Below are positions 53,899-63,233 of a DNA stretch of 64,000 nt, one piece after another. The DNA comes from DAOVXM01 sp963746255 (GTDB lineage Bacteria; Chloroflexota; Anaerolineae; Anaerolineales; UBA4823): contig CAVVAJ010000005.1 in the NCBI GenBank assembly GCA_963746255.1, positions 620,001 to 684,000 on the forward strand, given 5' to 3'. Made by a program: the position numbers and the translations under genes. The notes beneath the pieces were generated by a model. That model did not search any database. It was not told the origin of the DNA and saw only the letters and a program-made list of their open reading frames with translations. Positions within the stretch are counted from its first letter, which is position 1. Each line of letters starts with the position of its first letter.

Positions 53899-56334
53899 AT
53901 GTTAGATAAGAAACAAGTCGCTATCCCAATAACTGGGATGACCTGTGCAAATTGCGTAGCCACTGTTGAGAGGAGTTTACGGAAAATTGATGGTGTCCAG
54001 GAGGTAGTGGTCAATTTGTCTTCCGAGCGCGCAACCGTTGCGTATGATCCATCCCGGACCGGGATAAGTGACATCACTGCACGTATAAATCGAGCAGGGT
54101 ATGGGATAGCAATTGGTATAGCTGATATCCTCGTACAGCGTATGAGTGATGACCGGGATGCTAAGCGGTTAGAAAATGCACTGATTCAAATGGAAGGTAT
54201 TGTCTCAGCAAACGTAAATTTTGCCTCTGAGAAAGCCCGTGTTGAATACATCCCCACAATAGTTTCCCAATCTGATATCCGCAAACTCATCTCTAAGAAT
54301 GGATTTGTTGCTGTTGCCACCGGTGGTGATGCGGTCGATGTAGAACAGAAAGCACGTGAGGCGGAAATCACCCAGCAGAAACGGGACCTAACTATCGGTT
54401 TAATCTTCACAATCCCTTTATTCATATTTTCTATGGGTCGGGATTTTGGAATATTTAGTGATTGGGCGTACTTAGCGTGGGCGAACTGGTTTATGTTCGC
54501 CTTGGCTACTCCTGTGCAATTCTATGTTGCTAGACAATACTATGTTGGCGCATATAAATCACTGCGAAACCGATCTGCTAATATGGATGTATTAATTGTC
54601 CTCGGCTCTTCTACGGCATATTTTTATTCCGTTTTTGTTGTACTAGGTATTATTCCAGGGCATGTTTATTTTGAAACCTCGGCGATGATCATCACGTTGA
54701 TTAAACTTGGCAAATTTCTTGAAGCGCGAGCAAAAGGGCGAACTAGCGAAGCGATCAAAAAACTGATGTCGTTAAGAGCAAAGATAGCAAGGGTTATTAG
54801 AGAAGGCGTTGAGATTGAGGTGGATGTCGAAGAAGTTCAGGTAGGTGATTTGGTTTTGGTACGTCCCGGGGAAATTATTCCCGTTGATGGAACTGTCGTA
54901 TCTGGGTATTCTGCTGTAGATGAATCCATGATAACGGGAGAATCGCTTCCGATAGAGAAATCTCAGGGTGATAAAGTCATTGGGGCGACAATAAATAAGT
55001 TAGGATCTTTTAGGTTTGAAGCAGAAAAAGTTGGCAGAGAAACCGCATTGGCACAGATTATCCAGTTGGTGGAAGATGCTCAGGGGAGCAAAGCCCCAAT
55101 ACAAAATCTCGCTGATCGGGTATCAGCCGTTTTTGTCCCTGCTGTGATAGTAATTGCTGTGATTACATTCTTAGCCTGGTACTTCATACTCTCAATGCCA
55201 GCTAATGCGGAAGTAAGTCAATTCACTTTGGCCTTAAAAAATATGGTTGCTGTATTGGTAATTGCTTGCCCTTGTGCAATGGGGTTGGCGACTCCGACTG
55301 CAATTATGGTAGGCACTGGAAAAGGTGCTGAAATGGGTATCTTATTCAAGAGTGGAGATGCTCTTGAAAGCGCAGGCAGCGTAAACACAATTATCTTGGA
55401 TAAGACTGGAACAATTACCCGCGGTCAACCTGATGTAACTGATTTTGTGCTAGCAGGTAATGATGAGACACTTAAGCTGAAGGAAAATGACCTTTTACAA
55501 ATTGCCGCATCACTCGAGAAGAACAGTGAACATCCATTAGGTGAGGCAATTGTCGCGGAAGCGAATAATCGAAAGTTATCCTTCCAAGAAGTGCATGCTT
55601 TTGAAGCACAAGCGGGGCAGGGTGTGCGAGGAGAAGTGAATGGGCAAAGAGTAGCGATAGGGAATGTCCGTTTTATGAAAGCATTAGAAGTCAGTTTGGG
55701 GAGTATTCAGGATCTGCTGGTGAGGTGGCAAACAGAAGGAAAGACTGCCTTACTTATGTCTATCGATAACAGATTAGTAGCTTTAATTGCTGTCGCAGAT
55801 ACTGTCAAGGAGGGATCACTCAACGCCATTAAACGATTACGAGAGCTTGGTTTGACCGTAACAATGATCACTGGAGATAACCCACGCACCGCGCATGCTA
55901 TTGGGCAGCAGGTAGGGATAAATCAGATCATTGCAGATGTACTGCCAGGTGATAAAGCGATGGAAGTTATATCGATCCAGGCTCTAGGACAGAGTGTTGC
56001 GATGGTTGGAGATGGGATCAATGATGCCCCTGCACTAGCTCAGGCTGACGTCGGCATTGCTATTGGCACTGGCGCAGATGTTGCTATGGCCGCCGCAGCT
56101 GTAACCCTAATTAGTGGAGATTTGCGCGGTGTTCCAAAAGCGATAGAATTATCGCGTGCGACGTTGAAGACCATAAAGCAAAATTTGTTTTGGGCTTTTA
56201 TATACAACATCATATTGATCCCCGCGGCTGCTTTCGGTTATTTGAATCCTATGCTTGCTGCAGGTGCGATGGCTTTTTCAAGCGTTTTTGTGGTGTCGAA
56301 TAGCCTCCGTTTGAAAAATATCCAGCTGGATTGA
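53899..56334 (+). CDS. copA: Cu(I)-exporting P-type ATPase
   Basis: 811 residues. Two N-terminal metal-binding-like domains: the first has GMTCANC (Cys16, Cys19), the second (about 73-140) has the fold but no CxxC. Eight helices follow with the transport site ACPCAMGLATPT, a phosphorylation site DKTGT, SEHPLGEAI, the hinge GDGINDAPALAQAD, and C-terminal YN and MxxSS residues (IYNIILIP, MAFSSVFVVSN) characteristic of Cu(I) pumps (P1B-1). It exports Cu(I) under CsoR control. Confidence 0.95.
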   Translation: MLDKKQVAIPITGMTCANCVATVERSLRKIDGVQEVVVNLSSERATVAYDPSRTGISDITARINRAGYGIAIGIADILVQRMSDDRDAKRLENALIQMEGIVSANVNFASEKARVEYIPTIVSQSDIRKLISKNGFVAVATGGDAVDVEQKAREAEITQQKRDLTIGLIFTIPLFIFSMGRDFGIFSDWAYLAWANWFMFALATPVQFYVARQYYVGAYKSLRNRSANMDVLIVLGSSTAYFYSVFVVLGIIPGHVYFETSAMIITLIKLGKFLEARAKGRTSEAIKKLMSLRAKIARVIREGVEIEVDVEEVQVGDLVLVRPGEIIPVDGTVVSGYSAVDESMITGESLPIEKSQGDKVIGATINKLGSFRFEAEKVGRETALAQIIQLVEDAQGSKAPIQNLADRVSAVFVPAVIVIAVITFLAWYFILSMPANAEVSQFTLALKNMVAVLVIACPCAMGLATPTAIMVGTGKGAEMGILFKSGDALESAGSVNTIILDKTGTITRGQPDVTDFVLAGNDETLKLKENDLLQIAASLEKNSEHPLGEAIVAEANNRKLSFQEVHAFEAQAGQGVRGEVNGQRVAIGNVRFMKALEVSLGSIQDLLVRWQTEGKTALLMSIDNRLVALIAVADTVKEGSLNAIKRLRELGLTVTMITGDNPRTAHAIGQQVGINQIIADVLPGDKAMEVISIQALGQSVAMVGDGINDAPALAQADVGIAIGTGADVAMAAAAVTLISGDLRGVPKAIELSRATLKTIKQNLFWAFIYNIILIPAAAFGYLNPMLAAGAMAFSSVFVVSNSLRLKNIQLD

Positions 56335-56413
56335 CGGATAGCGATTCAATACACGGGAGGAAAATTAATAAATTAATTAGATATTTGTTATTTTATTGCA
56401 GTGTTTTGTGTTC

Positions 56414-56869
56414 ATGATTATCCTGATTTCCGCATGTAATTTTCCACCCAATCAGTCAACTCCGTTCGTGGGTGATGAAGTGGTTATGAGAAAGAATATG
56501 GTCATGGCAGTTACATGATGAGCCGCCAAAATGTTGATATCCCGAATCCATTTGCCGGCAAGGTCAGTCCAATCGAAAACGATGATTAGTCAATCGAACG
56601 AGGGCAAGCAAATCTATCAATTTAAATGTGAATCATGCCATGGTGTATTTGGTTTAGTAGATGGTGTAGCAGGAATAAATTTTGATCCCGCGCCTTCTCC
56701 GATTGGCATGACAAGTCTCATATTGAGCGACGAATTTTTGTTTTGGAGGATTTCTGAGGGAGGCGCACTATATGGTACAGCAATACCGTCGTTCGATTCT
56801 ATGCTGGATGAGAAAGACCTTTGGGACCTTATAAACTATCTTAGGTATCACTGCTGGTACGATGGATGA
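56414..56869 (+). pseudogene. decayed lipoprotein c-type cytochrome
   Basis: Three pieces of one gene lie in two frames. First, a lipoprotein-like start (IILISACNFPP), in frame with the last piece. Next, frame-shifted, EYGHGSYMMSRQNVDIPNPF and AGKVSPIENDD, ending in TAG at 56587-56589, then SIERG in the same frame. Then the last frame gives KQIYQFKCESCHGVFG, a c-type haem site (CESCH), with ISEGGALYGTAIPSFDSML and DLWDLINYLRYH. The pieces join as ...SIERG-KQIYQF if one G is removed near 56605-56615. The layout matches small membrane-tethered c-type cytochromes of this lineage. With a nonsense codon and at least two frame changes, it is a pseudogene. The small ORF after it is also interrupted. 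Confidence 0.7.
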
Positions 56870-57164
56870 GGGATTCGATCAATCTTTTGGTGAGCAATCC
56901 AAAAACGAACATTTTACAATGGTTGAAGAAGCAACTTAGCAGGAACTGATTACTCTAGAGAGTGGTGAGTTATTTTTATCTATTCATTCTCTTATCGAAG
57001 CGTATATTTTAGAACAACCGGACCTTATTAGCCCAGCAGGGGTGGATAAAAATCTTGTCGAGATACTAAATGTAATGGCTGCTGATGGAATAATAAACCA
57101 AGAGCAAGCAGAAATATTCCTATCAGTGCATGCAAAGTTGGATAATTCTGGGCTGATGCAGTAA
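56862..57164 (+). pseudogene. small unidentified protein interrupted by TAG
   Basis: The ATG at 56862 overlaps the end of the cytochrome frame by eight bases. The frame reads MDEGFDQSFGEQSKNEHFTM, meets TAG at 56937-56939 (after VEEAT), and continues without frame change as QELITLESGELFLSIHSLIE and later ADGIINQEQAEIFLSVHAKL to TAA at 57162. The second part is helical, with a repeated 'E-x-F-L-S-[IV]-H' pattern. I do not recognise a named family; the same strand and overlap suggest a partner of the cytochrome. Confidence 0.55.
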
Positions 57165-57524
57165 TTACATGCACTATGTCTATTACCAATTTCCTTATTT
57201 GCTAAAACTCTGCAATTTTATCGCTACTTCCATACGCATAGAAATTGAGTAAGATAAGGTTTGGTCCTGACATCTATTCAGTAAGTCCCAGTTTTGGAAT
57301 CCTCAGACAATATCCGATAATGAAGTAGATGATTTGCCCAGCTTTTTCAGAATATCATACCGAGCAGCATCGAATTTGGTCGGGAACTGACCCCGACATA
57401 TGTATATAAACTTACGCCAAAATCCTAAGTAAACCTTAATTTTGGATATAGACTATTCTATTGACCCTCAAATCTTTTACGATTATGCTTAACCGCTATT
57501 ATTCAATTGAAGATATATTCATCG
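57165..57524 (+). other. intergenic region before the L,D-transpeptidase
   Basis: About 360 A+T-rich bases; no gene, clear promoter or hairpin that I can support. Confidence 0.4.
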
Positions 57525-58631
57525 ATGCGAATGAAACAACAATACTTATCGCGACGCGATTTTCTCAAGATTGCTTCAGCCGGGTTGGGTGGTCTTGGTA
57601 TCAATCCGTGGAGTTCATTATTTGCGATTCCTGAATTCCCAGATTACGACCGCCTCGGGCGTGCCTTCACGAAGGTGGAGATAAAATCCAGACCAGATAA
57701 CGAAGCACCAACGGTGGATGTCATATATGATGACACCGTTGTACCGTGTCTGCGGGAAGTTGTTGGTAACCACCCTTTTCGGTACAAGCAGCGATGGTAT
57801 GAGACACCCCAAGGGTATATATGGGCTCCTGAACTGCAGCCTGTACACAATATTACCAATCAAGCAAGATCAATTCTACCAACGACTAGTTTGGGTGATG
57901 GTATGTGGGTAGAAGTAACTGTTCCATATGTCGATATCATCCTTGATAATAAACCAAAAAGTCCGGGTTTTCGCAGCCGGATAGAGGAAGGGATGCCTCT
58001 ACGGTTATACTACAGCCAAATCTTATGGGTAGACCAAATAAATACAGACGCTGACGGACAGGTTTGGTACCGTATTTTAGAGAGATATGGTTATGGCGAT
58101 ATTATTTGGGCGCGTGCAGAAGCGTTTCGACCGTTAAGTGAGGAGGAAATTTCACCGATTAATCCAGAAACGCAAGACAAATTGGTTGTAATAAATGTCG
58201 AAGAACGCTATCAGACACTTTCTTGTTACGAAGGCGATACAGAAGTATATTACTGCCGCATCTCTGGTGGAAAAAAATTCGATCCAGACGGGACGCCTCT
58301 CGGACATTCATCAACCCCGACCGGCACAATGAACATTTGGCGTAAACAAGTTTCAACACACATGAGTGGTGGAACGAGTGGTGCTGGTTATGACTTGCCT
58401 GGGATTGGATGGACGTCTCTTTTTTCAGGGGATGGCGTCGCGATCCACTCTACATTTTGGCACAACAACTTCGGTGGGGAATTGATGTCGCATGGTTGTA
58501 TAAATGCGCGTCCCGATGACGCAAAATGGGTTTTTCGCTGGACAAATCCACCGGTGTATTATGACCCAGGAGATTTATATAGTAAAGACACGGATATCCC
58601 CCCTACGAAGGTTAAGGTTGTTGAAGTATAG
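57525..58631 (+). CDS. L,D-transpeptidase (YkuD) with a Tat signal
   Basis: About 368 residues from ATG 57525. The Tat signal is LSRRDFLKIASAG. The middle holds an SH3-like domain (VWYRILERYGYGDIIWARAE). The C-terminal YkuD domain has VAIHSTFWHNNFG and SHGCINARPDDAKWVFRW, with the catalytic Cys (about 325) and His. Such enzymes form 3-3 crosslinks in peptidoglycan or attach proteins. The Tat signal implies export in a folded state. No ribosome site is clear; an ATG two codons later is possible. Confidence 0.85.
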   Translation: MRMKQQYLSRRDFLKIASAGLGGLGINPWSSLFAIPEFPDYDRLGRAFTKVEIKSRPDNEAPTVDVIYDDTVVPCLREVVGNHPFRYKQRWYETPQGYIWAPELQPVHNITNQARSILPTTSLGDGMWVEVTVPYVDIILDNKPKSPGFRSRIEEGMPLRLYYSQILWVDQINTDADGQVWYRILERYGYGDIIWARAEAFRPLSEEEISPINPETQDKLVVINVEERYQTLSCYEGDTEVYYCRISGGKKFDPDGTPLGHSSTPTGTMNIWRKQVSTHMSGGTSGAGYDLPGIGWTSLFSGDGVAIHSTFWHNNFGGELMSHGCINARPDDAKWVFRWTNPPVYYDPGDLYSKDTDIPPTKVKVVEV

Positions 58632-58647
58632 TGATTGAGTTTACCCT

Positions 58648-59370
58648 ATGAATTCTATAAATATTTCGATTGGATTAGCCTTTCTGGCAGGACTCGCTTC
58701 ATTTCTTTCACCTTGTGTGTTCTCTTTAGTGCCTGCATATGTTGGATATCTTGGTGGGCGAACCGCAGGTATGCAGGGGAGTGGAAAAAATGACAAGATT
58801 ATCGCCCTTTCACATGGTTTGGCGTTCGTTATCGGTTTCAGTACGGTTTTCATTTTATTAGGTGTGGCTGCCTCCGCGATCGGCGGTCTCCTCTATGATG
58901 TTAGAACTTGGGTGGCAAAAATTGGTGGGATTATCGTTGTGATATTCGGCTTGCATATGGTTGGAATTATTCGGATACCATTTTTGGAATATGATTTGCG
59001 TCACCAAGGGGAACCAACTTACCGCCGAGGCTATTTTGCATCATTTATGATGGGAGTGTTTTTTTCTGCTGGTTGGTCTCCTTGTGTTGGGCCTGTTTTG
59101 GGAGCAATTCTCACTCTAGCGCTGAATGACGGTTCCATTTCTCAGGGTGTTGTATTACTCTCAGCTTATTCCTTGGGGCTAGCGATCCCATTCCTGATTG
59201 CTGCCTTGGGGATTGGGTGGGTTACAACCATCCTCCGCCGCTATGGGAAAACGATGCGCTATGTGGAAATTGGGATGGGCATCGTTTTAATCATCGTGGG
59301 TACGATGCTGTTTCTTGGAACATTTGAGCAGATCGCGCGTTTTGGTTTCTTTATCGATTTTGGAATTTAG
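58648..59370 (+). CDS. ccdA: CcdA/DsbD-type thiol-disulfide membrane protein
   Basis: 240 residues, six helices. It has the two active cysteines in SFLSPCVFSLVPAYVGYL and SAGWSPCVGPVLGAIL. It moves electrons from cytoplasmic thioredoxin to the outside, as needed for cytochrome c maturation. It begins 16 bases after the transpeptidase and is followed one base later by a TlpA gene. Confidence 0.9.
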   Translation: MNSINISIGLAFLAGLASFLSPCVFSLVPAYVGYLGGRTAGMQGSGKNDKIIALSHGLAFVIGFSTVFILLGVAASAIGGLLYDVRTWVAKIGGIIVVIFGLHMVGIIRIPFLEYDLRHQGEPTYRRGYFASFMMGVFFSAGWSPCVGPVLGAILTLALNDGSISQGVVLLSAYSLGLAIPFLIAALGIGWVTTILRRYGKTMRYVEIGMGIVLIIVGTMLFLGTFEQIARFGFFIDFGI

Positions 59371-59371
59371 G

Positions 59372-59941
59372 ATGAGATATCTTCCAGAAAAGCGGTTATT
59401 GGGGATAGTGATTGGTGGTGTTTTTATTGGTATCGGAGTTGGTTTGGTTGGTTTAGGCGCGGTATCTTATCCAAATTGGTTGACACGGGTTGGAGATTTC
59501 ATTCCTCAAGCTGGAGGACCTCAGGTGGGGAAGATTGCACCAAATTTTACTTTGGATAGCCTGGATGGTAATCAGGTTGAATTATTGAGCGATTCAGATC
59601 AACCAACATTGATTAATTTTTGGGCTACTTGGTGCCCGCCATGTGTAGCTGAGATGGCTACAATACAACATTTTTATAAAGATTCTGGTCGCTCATTTCG
59701 TGTCTTGGCTGTAAACGCGGCCGAACCAGCTGAAGATGTCCAACGTTTCGTGAATGAGCATCGCTTATCATTTGATATACTACTTGATCCTAGTGGAAAT
59801 GTACAAGCGCTCTATCGACTGCGTGGATATCCAACGTCATTCATTTTGGATGGAGATGGAGTAATTAGGAAAGAACATGTAGGTTTATTAACAGAGGGTA
59901 AATTGCGCGAATATCTTATCGAGGTAGGAGTATCCCAGTGA
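59372..59941 (+). CDS. TlpA-like membrane-anchored thioredoxin
   Basis: 189 residues from ATG 59372, one base after the ccdA stop. An N-terminal anchor is followed by a thioredoxin domain with WATWCPPCVAEM and the cis-Pro loop GYPTSFIL. It is the natural partner of CcdA. Its last bases overlap the GTG of the next gene (GTGA). A paralogue exists at 51146. Confidence 0.88.
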   Translation: MRYLPEKRLLGIVIGGVFIGIGVGLVGLGAVSYPNWLTRVGDFIPQAGGPQVGKIAPNFTLDSLDGNQVELLSDSDQPTLINFWATWCPPCVAEMATIQHFYKDSGRSFRVLAVNAAEPAEDVQRFVNEHRLSFDILLDPSGNVQALYRLRGYPTSFILDGDGVIRKEHVGLLTEGKLREYLIEVGVSQ

Positions 59942-60927
59942 TTCAAGTAATAATGTACACCCGCTCAGGTTGTCACCTATGCGACATTGCCCGGGATGAT
60001 TTGGAATCTATCCGTCAACAATATCCCCACGAGTTACTGGAGATTGACATTGATAGCCGGGAAGATCTTGAAACTGCTTATGGATTTGATATACCTGTCG
60101 TTGAAGTGGGACCTTATAAGCTAAAAGCCCCATTTGATATTCAAGAGCTAAAAATCACTCTAGGCGCTGCAATTGACCGCCAACGCCATATCAATGAGAT
60201 CAACAAAGCAGATGTGAGACCGGTGAAATGGACCTCAGCGGATGAAGTCACTTATTGGTTTTCTAGGCACTATCTAGCTCTATTCAATTTATTTGTGATC
60301 ATTTATGTAGGTTTACCATTCTTAGCCCCGGTGATGATGAAGCTTGGTGCAGAGACACCAGCACGGTTGATATACCGGGGTTATTCTTTCGTATGCCATC
60401 AATTATCATATCGATCAATTTTTATTTTGGGAGAGCAAGCATTTTATCCTCGGGAGGCAGCTGGTATCGACGGTTTGCTTACCTATAATGAGGCCACAGG
60501 TTTAAGTGAGGCTCATGAGGCAGAAGCATTGTTTCAAGCGCGCAATTTTTTCGGGAACGATAACATCGGCTTCAAGGTCGCTTTATGTCAAAGAGACATT
60601 GCGATTTATGGGGGTATCTTAATTTTTGGGTTGTTATATGCCGCAACTGGCAGGAAACTGCCACCGCTCCCATGGTATCTGTGGGTTGTCATTGGTCTCG
60701 TTCCGATTGGATTTGATGGAGTGAGCCAGCTTATTAGCCAACCCCCATTCAATTTCTTTCCTTTTCGGGAAAGTACGCCTCTATTACGCATCTTGACTGG
60801 GTTTCTATTTGGTTTCTCTACCGCCTGGTTTGGATATCCCTTGGTTGAAGAAACTATGGTTGATACCCGCCAAGTCCTTGCGGCAAAACGTCTCCGGTCG
60901 CAAGAAAATTCTATAAATGAGATTTGA
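59938..60927 (+). CDS. glutaredoxin-like domain fused to a DUF2085 membrane domain
   Basis: 329 residues from GTG 59938. Residues 1-80 form a DUF836/glutaredoxin-like domain with the redox pair C12-H-L-C15 (YTRSGCHLCDIARDDL) and a cis-Pro (FDIPVVEVG). The remainder is a DUF2085 membrane domain with the characteristic C-H-Q-L-S-x-R-S (VCHQLSYRSIFIL) and ALCQRDIAIYGGILIFG. The two conserved Cys/His pairs of DUF2085 may bind metal or haem, but the function is unknown. The fusion and its overlap with TlpA put it in the CcdA-TlpA electron pathway. Confidence 0.8.
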   Translation: MIQVIMYTRSGCHLCDIARDDLESIRQQYPHELLEIDIDSREDLETAYGFDIPVVEVGPYKLKAPFDIQELKITLGAAIDRQRHINEINKADVRPVKWTSADEVTYWFSRHYLALFNLFVIIYVGLPFLAPVMMKLGAETPARLIYRGYSFVCHQLSYRSIFILGEQAFYPREAAGIDGLLTYNEATGLSEAHEAEALFQARNFFGNDNIGFKVALCQRDIAIYGGILIFGLLYAATGRKLPPLPWYLWVVIGLVPIGFDGVSQLISQPPFNFFPFRESTPLLRILTGFLFGFSTAWFGYPLVEETMVDTRQVLAAKRLRSQENSINEI

Positions 60928-61036
60928 TCCTGAAGATGATTGTTATTGTTATTTAGATTCACAATTGCTAACCAAAATAACGATGTTTGCTCGGCTTGGA
61001 TAGCAACAATCAGTCAAGGGTGCTGCGAGGCAATCG

Positions 61037-61816
61037 ATGCCGTTCCAGGGTAGGAATGGAATTACCTTTTATCAATTCAATTCATTGGTGGAACATAAGG
61101 TTTTTCATGCGATATTTACTAGGCATGGTGGCGTGAGTCCGAAGCCATGGTCATCATTGAATGTTGGAGCAACGGTTGGAGATGAATTATCAAGAGTAAG
61201 AGAGAACCGAAACAGAGTTTTCTCCGCAGTCGATGTTTCTCCAAATAGTATTTATGAGGTTTGGCAGGTGCATAGCGCTGCAGTCGTCATAGCTGACAAC
61301 CCAAAGCATCCGCGAGCTGTCCACAAAAAAGCAGATGTGATTTTAACAGATAAACGGCTGGTCAACTTGTTTATGCGCTTCGCAGATTGCGTCCCGATCT
61401 TTCTTTATGATCCGGTGAGTAATGTTGTCGGTTTAGCCCATGCGGGCTGGCGCGGTACGGTTAACAAAGCAGCGCAAGCGGCGGTATCAGCGATGCAGAT
61501 ATCGTATAGTTCAAGCCCAGAGAATATCATTGCTTGTATTGGTCCATCAATTTGTCAAGAACATTATCCAGTTGGTGAAGAAGTAGTAAGTGCTGTGAAG
61601 GATACTTTCGGGAGTCAGGCAAATGATTTGGTGCAGTATACTGGTAAGGAAGCACATCTTGATCTTTGGAGAGCGAATCAACTTATTCTTACACGAACTG
61701 GCGTCATTCAGATTGAGGTAGCAGAGATCTGCACTGCTTGCGGTGTCGAAGATTGGTACTCCCACCGGGCAGAGAACGGCTCTACTGGTAGATTTGGGGC
61801 AATAATTGGATTATAG
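61037..61816 (+). CDS. pgeF: PgeF/YfiH family purine nucleoside phosphorylase-like (multicopper polyphenol oxidase fold)
   Basis: 259 residues. The metal site is His in VWQVHSAAVV, Cys in RFADCVPIFLYDP and His in GLAHAGWRGTV, the signature of this family, which acts on purine nucleosides and, in E. coli, corrects peptidoglycan precursors (PgeF). It begins the pgeF-yggS-yggT-yggU row and abuts yggS with no gap. Confidence 0.9.
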   Translation: MPFQGRNGITFYQFNSLVEHKVFHAIFTRHGGVSPKPWSSLNVGATVGDELSRVRENRNRVFSAVDVSPNSIYEVWQVHSAAVVIADNPKHPRAVHKKADVILTDKRLVNLFMRFADCVPIFLYDPVSNVVGLAHAGWRGTVNKAAQAAVSAMQISYSSSPENIIACIGPSICQEHYPVGEEVVSAVKDTFGSQANDLVQYTGKEAHLDLWRANQLILTRTGVIQIEVAEICTACGVEDWYSHRAENGSTGRFGAIIGL

Positions 61817-62554
61817 ATGATTTCGCATAGTCAGGATTTTGAAGTTATAGTCAATAGATTCAACCAGGTTTTAGGTCGCATATCTGAGTCCGCCGAATCA
61901 GTACATCGAGATCCCAATGATGTTCAGTTGGTTGTAGTTACAAAAGGGCATCCATTGCAGCTAGCTCAATGGGTGATCGGTGCTGGAGCACGAACCCTGG
62001 GTGAAAACTATATTGAAGAGGGTATAAAGAAGATAAACGCGCTCGCAGGTAAATCTGAAGTGAAATGGCATATGATTGGTCACCTACAAAGTCGGAAAGC
62101 CAGAAAAATGTGTGAGCACTTTAATGTGTTCCAAGCCCTAGATTCAATAAAGCTTGCATTGCGATTGGATAGATTTGCTGGGGAATTGGGTAGAAAACTA
62201 CCAGTTTTCTTAGAATGTAATTTAAGTGGCGAATCCAGTAAATTTGGCTTTGCTTGTTGGGATCATACCTTGCTGGAAGAATTCCGGGAAGAGATCATAG
62301 TCTTTCAAGAGCTTGAGAATATAATCGTACAGGGGATGATGACAATGCCACCCTTCAATCAGGATCCTGAGGCATCCCGTCCATATTTTCGTAAATTAAG
62401 AGCCATCAAGGAGCGTATAAACGGTGTTTATCCTGATTTACCGATAACTGAATTATCGATGGGGATGAGTAATGATTATGAGATCGCGATCCAGGAAGGG
62501 GCAACTATTGTCCGTATTGGACAGGCTATATTAGGTGAACGCCCACCCAAATAA
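61817..62554 (+). CDS. yggS: YggS/PLPBP pyridoxal-phosphate-binding protein
   Basis: 245 residues. The PLP-binding Lys is in VQLVVVTKGHPL, followed by LGENYIEEGIKKI, WHMIGHLQSRKARK and the phosphate-binding end ELSMGMSNDYEIAIQEGATI. It regulates PLP homeostasis rather than catalysing a known reaction. It starts directly after the pgeF stop. Confidence 0.94.
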   Translation: MISHSQDFEVIVNRFNQVLGRISESAESVHRDPNDVQLVVVTKGHPLQLAQWVIGAGARTLGENYIEEGIKKINALAGKSEVKWHMIGHLQSRKARKMCEHFNVFQALDSIKLALRLDRFAGELGRKLPVFLECNLSGESSKFGFACWDHTLLEEFREEIIVFQELENIIVQGMMTMPPFNQDPEASRPYFRKLRAIKERINGVYPDLPITELSMGMSNDYEIAIQEGATIVRIGQAILGERPPK

Positions 62555-62639
62555 ACTGTTACAATTATATCGATCTGCACTGGTATGAATATGCTTCAAG
62601 TGGATTATCAACTGGTGATATTGGTATTAGGAGAAAATT

Positions 62640-62897
62640 GTGGATTTGTTGATCACCATTATCAGTATAGGATCACGCGTCATAATATTTCTTGTGCTAA
62701 TTCAAGTTTTACTATCGTATTTTATGGCACCGTATCACCCCCTACGGCAAACGATTGATAATATACTTGAGCCGATATATGCTCCCATACGGAAATACCT
62801 TCCCCAAACAGGTATGTTTGATTTTAGCCCTATTATTCTTATCATTGCGGTCCAATTATTAGCTTGGTTATTAATCCGTCTATTGAGCACTGTTTAA
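62640..62897 (+). CDS. yggT: YggT family membrane protein
   Basis: 85 residues from GTG 62640 with TAGGAG ahead. Two helices flank a loop typical of YggT (LLSYFMAPYHPLRQTIDNIL; EPIYAPIRKYLPQTGMFDFS). The family is linked to cell division and membrane integrity (YlmG). It follows yggS in the usual order. Confidence 0.88.
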   Translation: MDLLITIISIGSRVIIFLVLIQVLLSYFMAPYHPLRQTIDNILEPIYAPIRKYLPQTGMFDFSPIILIIAVQLLAWLLIRLLSTV

Positions 62898-62911
62898 TAA
62901 AGGGAATAACC

Positions 62912-63226
62912 ATGTCATCGAGGAAGTTCCACCTGCATGATGGTCGCAAAGGTTCTGCGTTTGCAGTGCGTGTAACGCCCAGGGCAGAAAAAGATGAGGT
63001 TGCAGAAATTCTAAGTGATGGAACGGTGAGGATCAGGTTGACTGCCACACCGTATGAACGACAAACAAATCAAGCATTAATCTCATACTTAGCACGGATA
63101 TTAGATGTACCAGAGTCAAGAATAGAAATTGTGGCCGGTGAGAGCGGACGCGACAAACTTGTCTCTGTCCTGGATTTAGATGCCCGAATCGCTCAAGAGA
63201 GATTAGTAAACCAGATTGGTAATTAG
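62912..63226 (+). CDS. yggU: YggU/DUF167 family protein
   Basis: 104 residues from ATG 62912 (MSSRKFHLHD), 14 bases after yggT. The conserved VRVTPRAEKDEV, RIRLTATPYERQTNQALISY and VAGESGRDKLVSV identify DUF167. The structure is known but the function is not. Confidence 0.88.
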   Translation: MSSRKFHLHDGRKGSAFAVRVTPRAEKDEVAEILSDGTVRIRLTATPYERQTNQALISYLARILDVPESRIEIVAGESGRDKLVSVLDLDARIAQERLVNQIGN

Positions 63227-63233
63227 CTTCTAA

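Noticed and set aside
5077..56939. Possibility that TAG or TAA is reassigned (for example to Gln) in this organism
   Set aside because: TAG and TAA end many intact genes here (hpf, csoR, copZ, pgeF, sigA, tadA), so the standard code is in use and the internal stops are lesions.
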